A stretch of 42,411 nt of DNA from Bacteroidales bacterium (GCA_017525245.1 JAFXTE010000050.1:1-42411), one strand, 5' to 3'. Shown: positions 7,760-17,260, numbered from the stretch's first letter. A program made the numbers and translations. Notes: generated by a model not told the origin, from the letters alone.

Positions 7760-8584
7760 CTATTTAGCGAACTTCTTCTCTAAGGAGACTTCGTGATAGA
7801 TTTGCGTGATGATTTCCTTCGTATAGAGAGGGAAATCCGCTTTCATCATCCAGTCGTAATAGGCGGGTTCCACTTTGAACACTTCGCTTACGGGCTTGGA
7901 TTTGTGTTTGCCGAAATTGAAGACGGGACGTTGCTGAGCGTCCATCACAATATGTCCGGCGAGATCGACCGTCGGACGCTCTGAGGTGAAGGCACTCAAG
8001 GCTTTCACATCGTTGACGACCGGCACGTAGGTGCGTTTGGTCTGGCGGTCCGTGTATTCCACGCCGTCATATTTCTCCAATTGCGCTTTCAACACCTCGT
8101 AAGTCGCCCGGGTATCAGCTGAAGCTTGATGCGCATTCGTCAAATCGCCGTTGCAGTAAAACTTATAAGCGGCCACAAGGTTACGTGGCTCCATTTTGTG
8201 GAAGATGTTCTGCACATCGATGAGGTAACGGTTTCTCAAGTCAAAACGTTTTCCGCAGCGGAGGAATTCCTCCACCAGCAAGGGTACATCGAACTTGTTG
8301 GAGTTGAAGCCGGCCAGATCCGCATCCCCGATGAAAGCCATCAGGTCATCAGCGAGTTGGGCAAACGTGGGCTTGTCCTGTACATCCTCGTCCGTGATTC
8401 CGTGAATGGAGGAGCACTCCTCAGGAATCGGGATTCCTGGATTGATGAGTTCCGTGCGGCTGATTTCCTCACCGTCAGGCATCACTTTCAACATTGAGAT
8501 TTCCACGATTTTATCTTTTCCGACATTCAAGCCGGTGGTCTCCAAATCAAAAAAGACCAAAGGTCTGCTTAAATTGAATTTCAT
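7760..8584 (-). CDS. DnaQ-family 3'-5' exonuclease
   Basis: A 274-residue protein. Residues 1-170 form a DEDDh exonuclease domain: FFDLETTG (Exo I), FNSNKFDVPLL (Exo II) and HQASADTRATY (Exo III with catalytic His and Asp). The C-terminal 70 residues carry FNFGKHKSKPVSEV...YYDWMMKADFP, the small GKHKG-type module (DUF3820-like) often attached to such exonucleases in Bacteroidota. Likely role: proofreading-like or nucleic-acid processing nuclease; the substrate cannot be read from the sequence. The ATG lies 1 bp after the stop of the T9SS protein gene, so it is the third gene of a PASTA-T9SS-exonuclease transcript. Confidence 0.92.
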   Translation of the reverse strand: MKFNLSRPLVFFDLETTGLNVGKDKIVEISMLKVMPDGEEISRTELINPGIPIPEECSSIHGITDEDVQDKPTFAQLADDLMAFIGDADLAGFNSNKFDVPLLVEEFLRCGKRFDLRNRYLIDVQNIFHKMEPRNLVAAYKFYCNGDLTNAHQASADTRATYEVLKAQLEKYDGVEYTDRQTKRTYVPVVNDVKALSAFTSERPTVDLAGHIVMDAQQRPVFNFGKHKSKPVSEVFKVEPAYYDWMMKADFPLYTKEIITQIYHEVSLEKKFAK

Positions 8585-8585
8585 A

Positions 8586-10712
8586 TTAGTGTTTGATTAT
8601 TTTTTCGGTTTTAATAGGTTGATTCTTAGAGAACAGTCGAATGAAATAGACTCCTTCGGCGTATGGAGCGAGTGAAAGTTCGTTGGACTGCAACTGTCCG
8701 ACTTCCAAACATTGACCATACATATTTAAAATTTGATAGTTAAGATTCTCTGCCTCGTTGTTATACTGAATGTTCAGCTTGTCGTGCGTGGGATTAGGAT
8801 AAATCTTGATATCAGACAGGCTGTATGGACGGACGGAAGAGTGGTTGAAGGATTTTCCGACCACAGGGCGAATCATCGGGGCTCCTTTGTAGTAAGATTC
8901 GTTCCAGTCGGCGGCAGTTTTGTAAAAGAATTTCCCACGTGCATCGTTGTTTTGGTCAAAGCCGATGTTCAACTGTATGTCATGATTCTGATAGAAACCC
9001 ACATAGAAAGTTCCGGAGATTGCCAAAGGTTCGTCCAGGTAATAGGAGACAAAATCCAGATAATCATCTTGAAATTCAGGAAGTTGCAATGGCATTTCGA
9101 GCAACACATTGCCAGGGAGGCCAAGTTGGTCGTCCCAAACCATCAGGGTGAAGGGAGCCACATTCTCGTCATTGAGCGTATGGTTGAACCAAAAACGCAC
9201 CGCTTGCAGCGTATCGGGCTCGGCAAGGGTGAACTTCACAGCGAAATATGAATGCGGGTTCGCCATGGTGGAGAGCAGGCAGTACCCCGCTTCTGCCGTG
9301 CCATCGTCGTATGCGTAGTAGTTATAGAACTTCTGCTCAAACACAGAAGTGTCATTGCTTTTACAGACATCGTTGCCGCCAGCCATGCCGAAAACATGGG
9401 TGATGGTGAACACGGCACTGTCGGCACCGTCGTAATCGTATTCCATCTGCAAGGACGGGGTCGCATGGTGCTCGTAAGTGTGCAGGCCATTGGGGAAATA
9501 GGGCGTGGCATTCTCGTTGTTCAGCGGCGACACGTAGATGGTCTGCTGGTGATTTTTCACAATATCGAACGTATAGTAAGTATTCTTGGTGGTGTTCGAC
9601 AAGTTGCTCAGCTCGTTATGGAACTGCGTAATCATGTCGGAATCACGGAACTGTTTCCATGGCATGGCTTGGTACTCTTTCAAGGAAGAGATAGAGGGGC
9701 TGACAAAGGCCACATCGTTCGGGTAAAGGTCGTTTTGCGTGCGGTTAAGTCCCAGCCGCACATAGTCGATGTTCCATTGGTCGCAGTTACTACTCCACCC
9801 CACGATATTGTTGCCGGTCCATGCATCTTGGTCAAGACTGGCAAAGTTGCGGAAACGGAACTGGAAATTGTCACGGAAGTATTGCTCATCGGTGATGGGA
9901 ATCATCACCTGTTTGAAATATTGAAGCGGATTTTCAGTGATCCAGTCGCGCATGTTGCAACCGAAAGTGGACCAGACTTCGTTCCAGATGAATTCCTCTT
10001 CAAAGAGGGAATCCGCAGGCATCAGGATGGTCTGTCCGGAATAGGCATCGTTTTCAAAAACGTAATAGGTGCCGGGAATGAACGGATTCTCAACGGAGTC
10101 GCCCGCTGAATAATACTGACCGTTTTCAATAGTATATTCTCCATAGCTGTAACCAGCGAATACGATGTTTCCAGTCGCATAACCGAACTCCAGCACCAAT
10201 TTGTCGGAGCGTTCGGGCATGTCACCCACGATTTCCCAACCACCGGCATCTGCCGTCTTGCTGCCTCCGCCAGGTTGGTAGTAAAAGCTCAGGTAAAGGG
10301 AGTCCCCGACTTGCATGCGGCGGTTCAGCGTGAAATTACTGTCTAACCGTATGAGGTTGGAGGTCAGCGTGTCCGCAGGGAACGTGTTTCGGGATGCATG
10401 GGCATACACCTGACCATATTCGTTGAGTGCATCCAACGTGACAACGCCTAAGGACGGGGGATAGATTGCAAATCCGGTGTTCACGTACCCCTGCCGGTCA
10501 AGCCACCTGTCGGGGCTCGGAAAACCTGTGTAGTTGGAGAAGTCATCCACAAAGGGTGGTTTCAATGCCATGGTGGACCGCACAGGAAGCCCTTTCTTTG
10601 CCGCTTTCACGATGGCAGTGTTCTGTGTGACACCTGTAAGCATTTCTTGCGAAATGCCGAGAAACGGGATGGTACAGAAAAGTAAGATTACTAATTTGAT
10701 TCTGAAATTCAT
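8586..10712 (-). CDS. secreted protein with type IX secretion C-terminal domain
   Basis: A 708-residue exported protein. The N-terminus has a signal peptide (FRIKLVILLFCTIPFLGISQ). The last 75 residues form a type A T9SS sorting domain: IKIYPNPTHDKLNIQY, then YQILNMYGQCL, and a closing GVYFIRLFSKNQPIKTEKIIKH. The middle, about 600 residues, is rich in Tyr, Asn and Asp and beta-strands and looks like a surface beta-sandwich protein; it has no catalytic motif I recognise. By family knowledge it crosses the outer membrane through the T9SS, is trimmed at the C-terminal domain and is anchored or released. No T9SS machinery gene is in view. It lies 20 bp downstream of the PASTA gene. Confidence 0.9.
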   Translation of the reverse strand: MNFRIKLVILLFCTIPFLGISQEMLTGVTQNTAIVKAAKKGLPVRSTMALKPPFVDDFSNYTGFPSPDRWLDRQGYVNTGFAIYPPSLGVVTLDALNEYGQVYAHASRNTFPADTLTSNLIRLDSNFTLNRRMQVGDSLYLSFYYQPGGGSKTADAGGWEIVGDMPERSDKLVLEFGYATGNIVFAGYSYGEYTIENGQYYSAGDSVENPFIPGTYYVFENDAYSGQTILMPADSLFEEEFIWNEVWSTFGCNMRDWITENPLQYFKQVMIPITDEQYFRDNFQFRFRNFASLDQDAWTGNNIVGWSSNCDQWNIDYVRLGLNRTQNDLYPNDVAFVSPSISSLKEYQAMPWKQFRDSDMITQFHNELSNLSNTTKNTYYTFDIVKNHQQTIYVSPLNNENATPYFPNGLHTYEHHATPSLQMEYDYDGADSAVFTITHVFGMAGGNDVCKSNDTSVFEQKFYNYYAYDDGTAEAGYCLLSTMANPHSYFAVKFTLAEPDTLQAVRFWFNHTLNDENVAPFTLMVWDDQLGLPGNVLLEMPLQLPEFQDDYLDFVSYYLDEPLAISGTFYVGFYQNHDIQLNIGFDQNNDARGKFFYKTAADWNESYYKGAPMIRPVVGKSFNHSSVRPYSLSDIKIYPNPTHDKLNIQYNNEAENLNYQILNMYGQCLEVGQLQSNELSLAPYAEGVYFIRLFSKNQPIKTEKIIKH

Positions 10713-10732
10713 AAAACGGATTTGTAATATGG

Positions 10733-11341
10733 TTATAGTGGATTTTCTGAAATTGTTGTTTGCGTGGTGTCTGGTAAACCGCCGACATCTTTGCCCACCA
10801 CAAGGGTGATTTTCTCGCCTTGCTTGACGGGAGTGCCTTGCGCGATGGAATGGCCTTTGTATAGTACCTCCAACACGACATTTTCATACGGACTGGGTTT
10901 TTCGATCACACGGTCCAGCACCAGTCCTTGCGACTCTATCATGATTTGAGCCTGACGGAGTGACAAGTCCCTCAATTCCAACATCTTGATGGTTGGAGGC
11001 TCGGCAGCGGCAACGGTGAGGTAAACCTTACGCCCATGTTTGACCTTTTCGCCGGGTGTCGGGTTTTGTTTCAGCACTGTGCCCGGTTCGGCTTTGTGGT
11101 CGTATAGTTCGTCGCTGACTTCAAAGACAAACCCTTCCGACCTGCCGCGTTGGGTAAGTTCTTCCGCCGATTGACCGTAATAGGAAGGCATCTCGATTTC
11201 GCGTCCGTGCCGTGTGAACAGTCTCAAGAACAAAATAGCTAACACAAAGATGATTACGGTCACCAAAATGGCTAATAGAATGTGAAATCCCGGCCTGTCG
11301 GGACTCAATCTCCTTGCTGACGTTGTACTTTGTTTGCTCAT
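10733..11341 (-). CDS. PASTA domain membrane protein
   Basis: A 202-residue protein with a short cytoplasmic N-terminus, one transmembrane helix (FHILLAILVTVIIFVLAILF, about residues 19-38) and three PASTA-like repeats outside, each ending in the typical VYLTVA or ITLVVGK strand with the PTPGEKVKHG and GTPVKQGEKI turn motifs. PASTA domains bind peptidoglycan or muropeptides. In Bacteroidota such small PASTA proteins are common and are not attached to a kinase. The ATG at 11341 is preceded by a TATATTTG promoter box, which settles the start; longer readings run through that promoter. It heads a three-gene unit. Confidence 0.92.
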   Translation of the reverse strand: MSKQSTTSARRLSPDRPGFHILLAILVTVIIFVLAILFLRLFTRHGREIEMPSYYGQSAEELTQRGRSEGFVFEVSDELYDHKAEPGTVLKQNPTPGEKVKHGRKVYLTVAAAEPPTIKMLELRDLSLRQAQIMIESQGLVLDRVIEKPSPYENVVLEVLYKGHSIAQGTPVKQGEKITLVVGKDVGGLPDTTQTTISENPL

Positions 11342-11366
11342 TCTTTCGGGCGTAATTTTAAAGGTG

Positions 11367-11374
11367 CAAATATA
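11367..11374 (-). promoter_or_regulatory. -7 box for the PASTA gene
   Basis: Minus-strand TATATTTG, a close match to TAnnTTTG, 25 bp before the PASTA start codon. The sequence TTGT lies about 18 bp further upstream and may serve as the -33 element. Confidence 0.6.
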
Positions 11375-11442
11375 CAATTTAATTCCGAAAAACAATGAAA
11401 ACGAAAAAAGAACAAAATTAGTATCTGGCGGGAATAAAACTG

Positions 11443-11473
11443 TTTGGGCAAAATGTTTCTTTTTGTATTTTTG
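11443..11473 (+). promoter_or_regulatory. Bacteroidota promoter for the polysaccharide genes
   Basis: TTTG at 11443-11446, a 19-bp spacer, and TATTTTTG at 11466-11473 fit the known TTTG/N19-21/TAnnTTTG promoter of Bacteroidota exactly. It lies 43 bp before the ATG of the flippase gene and is divergent from the PASTA promoter. It probably drives at least the flippase and the next two genes. Confidence 0.75.
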
Positions 11474-11516
11474 CCCGCTTGATAAAATTAGGAAAAAAGA
11501 CTGCATAAAACAGGGA

Positions 11517-12968
11517 ATGGGACAAAGTGATTTGAAGGAGAAAACGATTTCCGGCATGATGTGGGGTGCCGTGGGAAAGGTGGGGACATTGACCATCAAT
11601 TTCTTCACTAACCTCGTGCTTGCGCGTCTTCTTCTGCCAGAAGATTTCGGCTGTATCGGAATGATGGTCATATTTCTTGCTGTCTCCAACATCTTCATCC
11701 AAGGCGGATTGGGAACCGCGCTTATCCAAAAGAAGAACCCCGACCATTTGGACTATTCCACGGTGTTTTATTGGAATCTGGTCTTTTCCGTACTCTTTTA
11801 CTTGATTCTCTTCGCACTTGCCCCCTTCATAGCGGACTTCTATGAGATGCCATTGGTGAAACCGCTGCTCAGGGTGCAAAGTCTGGTGCTGATTATCCAG
11901 TCATTCTCCATCGTGCAAGTCACCCAACTGACGAAACAGATGAATTTCAGGGCGTTGGCCATTCGGAACATGGCGGCGGCACTGGCCGGGACGCTGATTG
12001 CCATTCCTTTGGCCTTACGCGGTTTCGGACCATGGAGCTTGGTGGCCTCCGCTATCACGGCTTCCATCGTCAATGTGCTGCTACTCTGGATTTTGAGCAG
12101 TTGGAGACCGACATGGGAGTTCAGCCTCACCTCACTCAAAACACTGTTCAATTTCGGCGGACTGATGCTGCTTTCCTCCTTGGCGGAAACGTTATACACC
12201 AACCTTCAGGGGCTCATTATCGGAAAGCGGTTCTCCGCCGGTGACTTGGGCTACTTCACCCAAGCGAAAAAACTGGATGAAATACCCGTCACAGGCCTCT
12301 CCTCCATTGTCAACGATGTGACTTTCCCTGCGTTCGCGTCCATACAAGACGATACGGCACGCTTGCGGGAAGGTATGCGGAAAAGCATGAAAGCCCTCAC
12401 TTTTGCCAATTTCCCGATGATGATTTTGCTGATGGTCATTGCCCTTCCGCTGATCACTTTTTTGTACGGACAAAAATGGGCACCTTCCGCCCCCTATTTC
12501 CAAATTCTTTGCGTCTCAGGATTGATTTACTGCACAAACACCCTTAACACCAATGTAATCAAATCATTAGGAAAAGGACAAATCTATTTTTTTGTTCAGA
12601 TCACCAAACGTGTCCTTGGTATTGCACTGATACTGTTCGGAGTGCGTTTCGGAATTTACGGTTTACTTTGGACAGTGACGATTGTAGCCTATATCAGTTT
12701 TATTATCAATGCGTTGGTAAACAAAAAATTGATTGACTATGGCCTTTTCCGACAAGTGGTTGATATTACTCCTAATTTATTGGTGGCTGCTCTTGCGGGA
12801 GCGCTTGCATACGGAACCGGGCTGTTACTTCACGGCAGCATTTACGTCACTATGCTGGTTCAAATCCTTGTTTACGCTGTAAGTTATCTCGGTGTTTCCA
12901 AACTGCTGAAAATGGAGGGTCTTGACACGTATATGGATGTTCTGCTCAAAATGTTCCATCGAAAATAA
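11517..12968 (+). CDS. lipopolysaccharide/O-unit flippase (Wzx, PST family)
   Basis: A 483-residue polytopic inner-membrane protein of the polysaccharide transporter group within the MOP superfamily. The N-terminus reads SDLKEKTISGMMWGAVGKVG, then NFFTNLVLARLLLPEDFGCIGMM, a very typical opening of WzxC-like flippases. About 12-14 membrane helices can be followed, with LYTNLQGLIIGKRFSAGDLGYFTQAKKLDEIP in the middle. Family role: flipping lipid-linked sugar repeat units to the periplasm. The ATG at 11517 follows AGGGA and lies just after the promoter; earlier in-frame codons would overlap that promoter. The ATP-grasp gene follows after 12 bp. Confidence 0.93.
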   Translation: MGQSDLKEKTISGMMWGAVGKVGTLTINFFTNLVLARLLLPEDFGCIGMMVIFLAVSNIFIQGGLGTALIQKKNPDHLDYSTVFYWNLVFSVLFYLILFALAPFIADFYEMPLVKPLLRVQSLVLIIQSFSIVQVTQLTKQMNFRALAIRNMAAALAGTLIAIPLALRGFGPWSLVASAITASIVNVLLLWILSSWRPTWEFSLTSLKTLFNFGGLMLLSSLAETLYTNLQGLIIGKRFSAGDLGYFTQAKKLDEIPVTGLSSIVNDVTFPAFASIQDDTARLREGMRKSMKALTFANFPMMILLMVIALPLITFLYGQKWAPSAPYFQILCVSGLIYCTNTLNTNVIKSLGKGQIYFFVQITKRVLGIALILFGVRFGIYGLLWTVTIVAYISFIINALVNKKLIDYGLFRQVVDITPNLLVAALAGALAYGTGLLLHGSIYVTMLVQILVYAVSYLGVSKLLKMEGLDTYMDVLLKMFHRK

Positions 12969-12980
12969 TAACACCGCAAT

Positions 12981-13880
12981 ATGCAAAAACGTTCCAATCT
13001 GAATATATGGTTCCGCTATCTGCTGACTTCCATTTCGCCGAAGTGGACGATAAATCTGCTTTTCCGACTTTGTCACCATCGGAAACCGGACTTGGACAAC
13101 CCACAGACGTTGGACGAAAAAATCCAGTGGATGAAGTTGCATTATTACAAAGACAATGCATTAGTAAAGCAGTGCGCCGACAAATGGAGAGTAAGAGATT
13201 ATGTAAAAGATTGCGGTTTGGAGTCCATTCTGACGGAAGTGATTGCCTGTTATGATGACCCAAAGGATATTCGGTGGGACGAACTGCCGGAAAAGTTCGT
13301 TTTGAAGTGGAATTTCGGGAACGGCGGCAATGTGGTCTGCACGGACAAACAACAATTGGACGCAGATCAGGCAGTGCGGGAGCTGAAACGTTTCCAAAAA
13401 CTCAAGTTTCATCTTTTGGCCGCTGAACCTCAATATGACGTGGCGAAAAAGGTGCTGATATGCGAAAAATTCATTGATCCGGAACGCGGTTCCTCCCCAG
13501 TAGATTACAAATTCTATTGTTTTAACGGGGAGGCCAAATATGTGTTGTGCTGCATCGGGCGGCAGGATGGGCAGAAACCGGAATTCTACTTTTTTGACCG
13601 GAAATGGCAGCTACAGCGACTTAACCGTCAAGGGATTGATGCTCCAGAAGATTTCACCATCCCCAAACCCGACGGCATGGATGCGTTGTTCGATTACGCG
13701 GAGACGCTTTCAAAACCATTCCCGTTTGTCAGAGCTGATTTTTACCTCGAACGAGGAAAAGCTTATTTCGGAGAGCTGACTTTTACGCCGAGTGGAGGTT
13801 TCGACTATGGTCGGCTTCCCGAAAGCGACCGGCTTTTCGGCAAATTGGTGCGGCTGGACACCATAAACCGTAAATCGTAA
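12981..13880 (+). CDS. TupA-like ATP-grasp protein
   Basis: A 299-residue protein matching the TupA-like ATP-grasp family found in surface-polysaccharide clusters. Marks: NPQTLDEKIQWMKLHYY near the N-terminus, CADKWRVRDYV, the P-loop-like KFVLKWNFGNGG, CEKFID, DYKFYCFNG, and the late acidic metal-binding region with RADFYLERGKAYFGELTFTPSGG. Family members are thought to ligate amino acids or similar groups to sugars of the teichuronopeptide or capsule type; the actual substrate is unknown. The coding end (TINRKS and stop) is itself part of a 20-bp direct repeat, so the repeat has shaped the C-terminus. Confidence 0.88.
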   Translation: MQKRSNLNIWFRYLLTSISPKWTINLLFRLCHHRKPDLDNPQTLDEKIQWMKLHYYKDNALVKQCADKWRVRDYVKDCGLESILTEVIACYDDPKDIRWDELPEKFVLKWNFGNGGNVVCTDKQQLDADQAVRELKRFQKLKFHLLAAEPQYDVAKKVLICEKFIDPERGSSPVDYKFYCFNGEAKYVLCCIGRQDGQKPEFYFFDRKWQLQRLNRQGIDAPEDFTIPKPDGMDALFDYAETLSKPFPFVRADFYLERGKAYFGELTFTPSGGFDYGRLPESDRLFGKLVRLDTINRKS

Positions 13881-13900
13881 ACCATAAACCGTAAATCGTA
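13860..13900. repeat. 20-bp tandem duplicate at a stop codon
   Basis: Two copies of ACCATAAACCGTAAATCGTA lie head to tail with one base between them. The first copy encodes the last residues and the stop of the ATP-grasp gene; the second fills the gap to the next gene. Confidence 0.9.
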
Positions 13901-13906
13901 TTAAAG

Positions 13907-16207
13907 ATGAAGAAGCAGAAGATTGCTAATATATTGATGACGATGGTGTTGTGTATGTCACCATTGATGTTTCTGCCGTGGGTTTATTTGACAATCACCT
14001 ACTACATTGCCCGCTACGTGATGATGTTGATGACTCTTGCAGTTTTTGTGCTCACCTTCTCGCTGACACGCACCTTGTCCGCCCGGTTTGTACGGCTTCT
14101 TATCCTCACAATATTGTGCATGTCAGTCTGTCTATTGTTTCTTCCCATAGAGTTGACGGACATATTCCAACTGGCCGTTTCACTGATAGTGGTCACAATC
14201 GGAATGGGGTTGCAATGGGATGAACACCGATGGATGAATGTCTGTTACTATTATACGATTTGCGTGATAGCCGTAATCCTTTGCAATGCCCTTTTTTATG
14301 CGGGAGGTTTGTATATCCCTGAATATTATATGTTTGACGAAGGGAAGAACCAAATTGGGGCTATGGCGGCTATCGGGGCGACGGCCTGTTTCTATTTCGG
14401 CATGAAGATACGGGACGAGCGCACTCCTTTGTGGGTGGTCAGCATTTTGGCGTTGCTGAGCCTCGTGTTGATTCGGGCGCGATCGGATCTCTTCGCCCTG
14501 CTCGCCTGCAGCCTGCTGATCGTTGCGAAAGAGGCTGACTTTCATTGGAAATGGAATGTGAAAACGATTTTGACGATTATCGGGATTGTGCTGATTGGGG
14601 TGATTATCTACACCGGTTTCATCCATGACGAACTGCATACGTTTATGTTCGGAGGCAAGAACGGCAATGACATCAACGAACTGACTACCGACCGTTGGGA
14701 ACGGAATCAACAAGGATTGGACATTTTCATCCACCATCATTCCATGGAAGATTTGAAAAATCCGATGAAAATACCGTTCATTCACAACTATCCGCTTTTG
14801 CGATTAGCAAGATATGGCTTTTTTGCCTGGCCGTTGCTGGCTTTTTATCTTTATTTCGGCATCAGTACGCTGATTGAAATTTTCAGAAGACGGAAATCAG
14901 AGATTCATCAAGTGGGTTGGATTGTTTGTTGTATTCCGCTGATTGTCAGCTTTGCGGAGCCCAATTTTCCATACGGACCAGGCTTGGTGCAGTTACTCGC
15001 GTTCCTGTTGTTAGGATTCTCGCTCTGCCCCCGCGAGACAACCCGATCAATCAGGAAGGATGAGATGCCGAAAAAGGTGCTTCATATCTGTAACGATTTC
15101 TTTTACAGCAAAGTACATTCCAACCTATATCAAGAATTGGACAAATTGGAAGTGGAGCAGGTGGTCTTCTCTCCTGTTAAAAAAACAACTCCGGAGAACA
15201 ACCGTTTTGAAGGGAAGCACACTACGTTTATATATGCTCACATTCTGAAACCTTTGCATCGCCTCTTTTTCTTCCATAAAGTGGAAAAAACGGTGCGAGA
15301 AATTGAGAAAACAGTGGATTTTGGACAGATTTCGTGCATCCATGCCACCACTCTGTTCAGTGACGGTATGGTGGCGTGGGAATTGCATCGGAAATACGGC
15401 ATCCCTTACATTGTTGCGGTGCGCAATAGCGATGTGAACGCCTTTTTGCGCTATATGCCGCATCTTTGGTGGGTACATCGTGCTGTACTCGAAGCCGCAG
15501 GAAAAGTAGTGTTCATCACCCCGAATCTTCGCCAACGACTGCTGAAACACCCTACCCTTTGGCGGATGAAAACAGCCACAGCGGACAAATCCATTGTCAT
15601 CCCGAATGGCATTAACGATTTCTGGATCAACCATTTACACACTCAAAAAAACAGTGAAAACCCGCATCGTCTGCTTTTTGTCGGCATTTTTAACCGCAAC
15701 AAAAACATTCCACGAATGATACACGCCTTGCAAAGTCTGCGATCCGAAATCCCCGACTTGCATTTGGATGTGGCGGGTGACGGCGGCGACAACGAACACC
15801 AAGTTCTCGCTTTGATGAAACAGCACGCCGACTGGATTACCTATCACGGAAGAATCACCGATTTGGAGGAGATGCGATCCTTGTATAGAGCTAACAGCAT
15901 ATTTGTAATGCCTTCAAAATCAGAAACTTTCGGACTTGTCTATATTGAAGCGCTCTCCCAAGGACTCTCTGTTCTGTGGAGTCGTGGCGAAGCCATTGAA
16001 GGGATGTTCTCCGAGTTGGTTGGTGAAAGTGTCAATCCGTTGAATGAAAGCGACTTGGCAGCTGCGATGAAAAGAATGCTCCAACATCCGGAAGCATACG
16101 AAACCCTCCCTGACAGTGCCTTTGATTCTTTCCGTTGGAACACCATCGCCCAACATTATGTCTCCTTGTACAATAACTTACACGAATCAACAAATCAAAA
16201 GTCTTAA
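13907..16207 (+). CDS. O-antigen polymerase-like / GT4 glycosyltransferase fusion
   Basis: A 766-residue protein of two parts. Residues 1-375 are a polytopic membrane region with about ten helices and a large loop (HDELHTFMFGGKNGNDINEL), ending FAEPNFPYGPGLVQLLAFLLLGFSL. This topology and placement suit a Wzy/O-antigen ligase-type polymerase, although no invariant motif proves it. From Met387 (ATG at 15065) a complete GT4 glycosyltransferase begins: KKVLHICNDFFYSKVHSN, SIVIPNGIND, LLFVGIFNRNKN, the donor-binding MPSKSETFGLVYIEALSQG. The sequence before Met387 carries AGGAAGGA, a possible ribosome site, so a separate GT4 may also be made. Normally these are two genes; the fusion is unusual. 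Confidence 0.85.
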   Translation: MKKQKIANILMTMVLCMSPLMFLPWVYLTITYYIARYVMMLMTLAVFVLTFSLTRTLSARFVRLLILTILCMSVCLLFLPIELTDIFQLAVSLIVVTIGMGLQWDEHRWMNVCYYYTICVIAVILCNALFYAGGLYIPEYYMFDEGKNQIGAMAAIGATACFYFGMKIRDERTPLWVVSILALLSLVLIRARSDLFALLACSLLIVAKEADFHWKWNVKTILTIIGIVLIGVIIYTGFIHDELHTFMFGGKNGNDINELTTDRWERNQQGLDIFIHHHSMEDLKNPMKIPFIHNYPLLRLARYGFFAWPLLAFYLYFGISTLIEIFRRRKSEIHQVGWIVCCIPLIVSFAEPNFPYGPGLVQLLAFLLLGFSLCPRETTRSIRKDEMPKKVLHICNDFFYSKVHSNLYQELDKLEVEQVVFSPVKKTTPENNRFEGKHTTFIYAHILKPLHRLFFFHKVEKTVREIEKTVDFGQISCIHATTLFSDGMVAWELHRKYGIPYIVAVRNSDVNAFLRYMPHLWWVHRAVLEAAGKVVFITPNLRQRLLKHPTLWRMKTATADKSIVIPNGINDFWINHLHTQKNSENPHRLLFVGIFNRNKNIPRMIHALQSLRSEIPDLHLDVAGDGGDNEHQVLALMKQHADWITYHGRITDLEEMRSLYRANSIFVMPSKSETFGLVYIEALSQGLSVLWSRGEAIEGMFSELVGESVNPLNESDLAAAMKRMLQHPEAYETLPDSAFDSFRWNTIAQHYVSLYNNLHESTNQKS

Positions 16208-16258
16208 GTCTTAAATCTTAAACCATACGTCTCACGTCTCACGTCTAAAACATACATC
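16198..16258. repeat. gtcttaa and acgtctc word repeats
   Basis: The tract starts at the stop codon of the fusion gene. It has three variants of aagtcttaa and then three of cacgtctc, and it ends just before the next ATG. Confidence 0.7.
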
Positions 16259-17260
16259 ATGTTATCCGTCATTTGTCCCATATATAACGAAGAAAACCGC
16301 ATCGAAGAGTGCATTCTGTCGATTCTGGCGCAGGATTATCCCAAAGAGCAATTGGAAGTGTTGTTTGTGGATGGACAAAGCAATGACAGAACGCGCGAAA
16401 TCATTGACAAATACATGCAAGATTACGCTTTTATCCAGCTGTTGGACAACCCTAAACGAATTGCGCCTTCAGCCCTGAACATCGGGATAGGCGCCTCCTC
16501 AGGGGACATTATCATGCGGTTGGATGCCCACGCGAAATATCCCGCAAACTATTTCTCGCTGTTGGTCAGTAAGTTGGAGGAATCAGGCGCGGACAATGTC
16601 GGTGGGGTGTGCCGCACGTTGCCGGCAAAAGACACCTCCGTTTGCCGGGCCATTGCACACGCCATGAGTTCCCCTTTCGGAATGGGCAATTCCTACTTCA
16701 GAATCGGCTCTGACCATGAAATGTGGGTCGATACAGTGCCTTTTGGCTGTTTTCGCCGGGAAATCTTTGACAAAATCGGTCTCTTCGATGAAGAATTGGT
16801 GCGCAACCAAGATGATGAATTCAACGGGAGGATTATCAAGAACGGTGGCAGAATCCTGTTGCTTCCGCAGGTGGTAATCGACTATTTCGCTCGCGATTCC
16901 CTGACTAAAACCGCCAAGATGTTTTTCCAGTACGGCCTTTTCAAACCGTTAGTGAACCATAAGCTGCAAAAACCTACAACCCTCCGTCAATTTATCCCGC
17001 CTATGTTTTTTGCGGGTCTCATTGCAGGAGGGCTGTTGAGCGTTTTTTCAAAAACGATAATGTGGATGTACGTTTCCGTAATAGTCCTTTACGTTTTATG
17101 TTGCTTCGTTTTTGGGCGAAACAGGGAACGTGTCTGGCCTGATGTTTTGTGGATGCCCTTCACCTTTGCAGCCATACATCTCAGTTACGGGTGCGGCTAC
17201 TGGGTGGGAATCCTCAAGATGATTTCGCACAGGAAAATCTCCGTGCAGTCGAATCATTAG
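16259..17260 (+). CDS. GT2 family glycosyltransferase (ExoA-like)
   Basis: A 333-residue enzyme. The N-terminal 230 residues are a GT-A fold family 2 glycosyltransferase: VICPIYNEENRIEECILSIL, EVLFVDGQSNDRT, a DxD-type motif in IIMRLDAHAKYP, then the acceptor-side FGCFRREIFDKIGLFDEELVRNQDDEFNGRI. The C-terminal third has three to four membrane helices (FFAGLIAGGLLSVF, MYVSVIVLYVLCCFVF and others), as in the succinoglycan ExoA group. Likely role: adding a sugar to a lipid-linked repeat unit at the inner membrane face. It is the last gene of the polysaccharide group, and a word-repeat tract follows it. Confidence 0.9.
   Translation: MLSVICPIYNEENRIEECILSILAQDYPKEQLEVLFVDGQSNDRTREIIDKYMQDYAFIQLLDNPKRIAPSALNIGIGASSGDIIMRLDAHAKYPANYFSLLVSKLEESGADNVGGVCRTLPAKDTSVCRAIAHAMSSPFGMGNSYFRIGSDHEMWVDTVPFGCFRREIFDKIGLFDEELVRNQDDEFNGRIIKNGGRILLLPQVVIDYFARDSLTKTAKMFFQYGLFKPLVNHKLQKPTTLRQFIPPMFFAGLIAGGLLSVFSKTIMWMYVSVIVLYVLCCFVFGRNRERVWPDVLWMPFTFAAIHLSYGCGYWVGILKMISHRKISVQSNH

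Noticed and set aside
7758-7769. Inverted repeat CGCTA/TAGCG between the convergent manC and exonuclease genes as terminator.
   Set aside because: Arms are only 5 bp, there is no T-run, and it overlaps the exonuclease coding end.
9252-10109. A 285-codon plus-strand frame opposite the T9SS protein.
   Set aside because: No recognisable content; the minus-strand gene has a signal peptide and a sorting domain over the same DNA.
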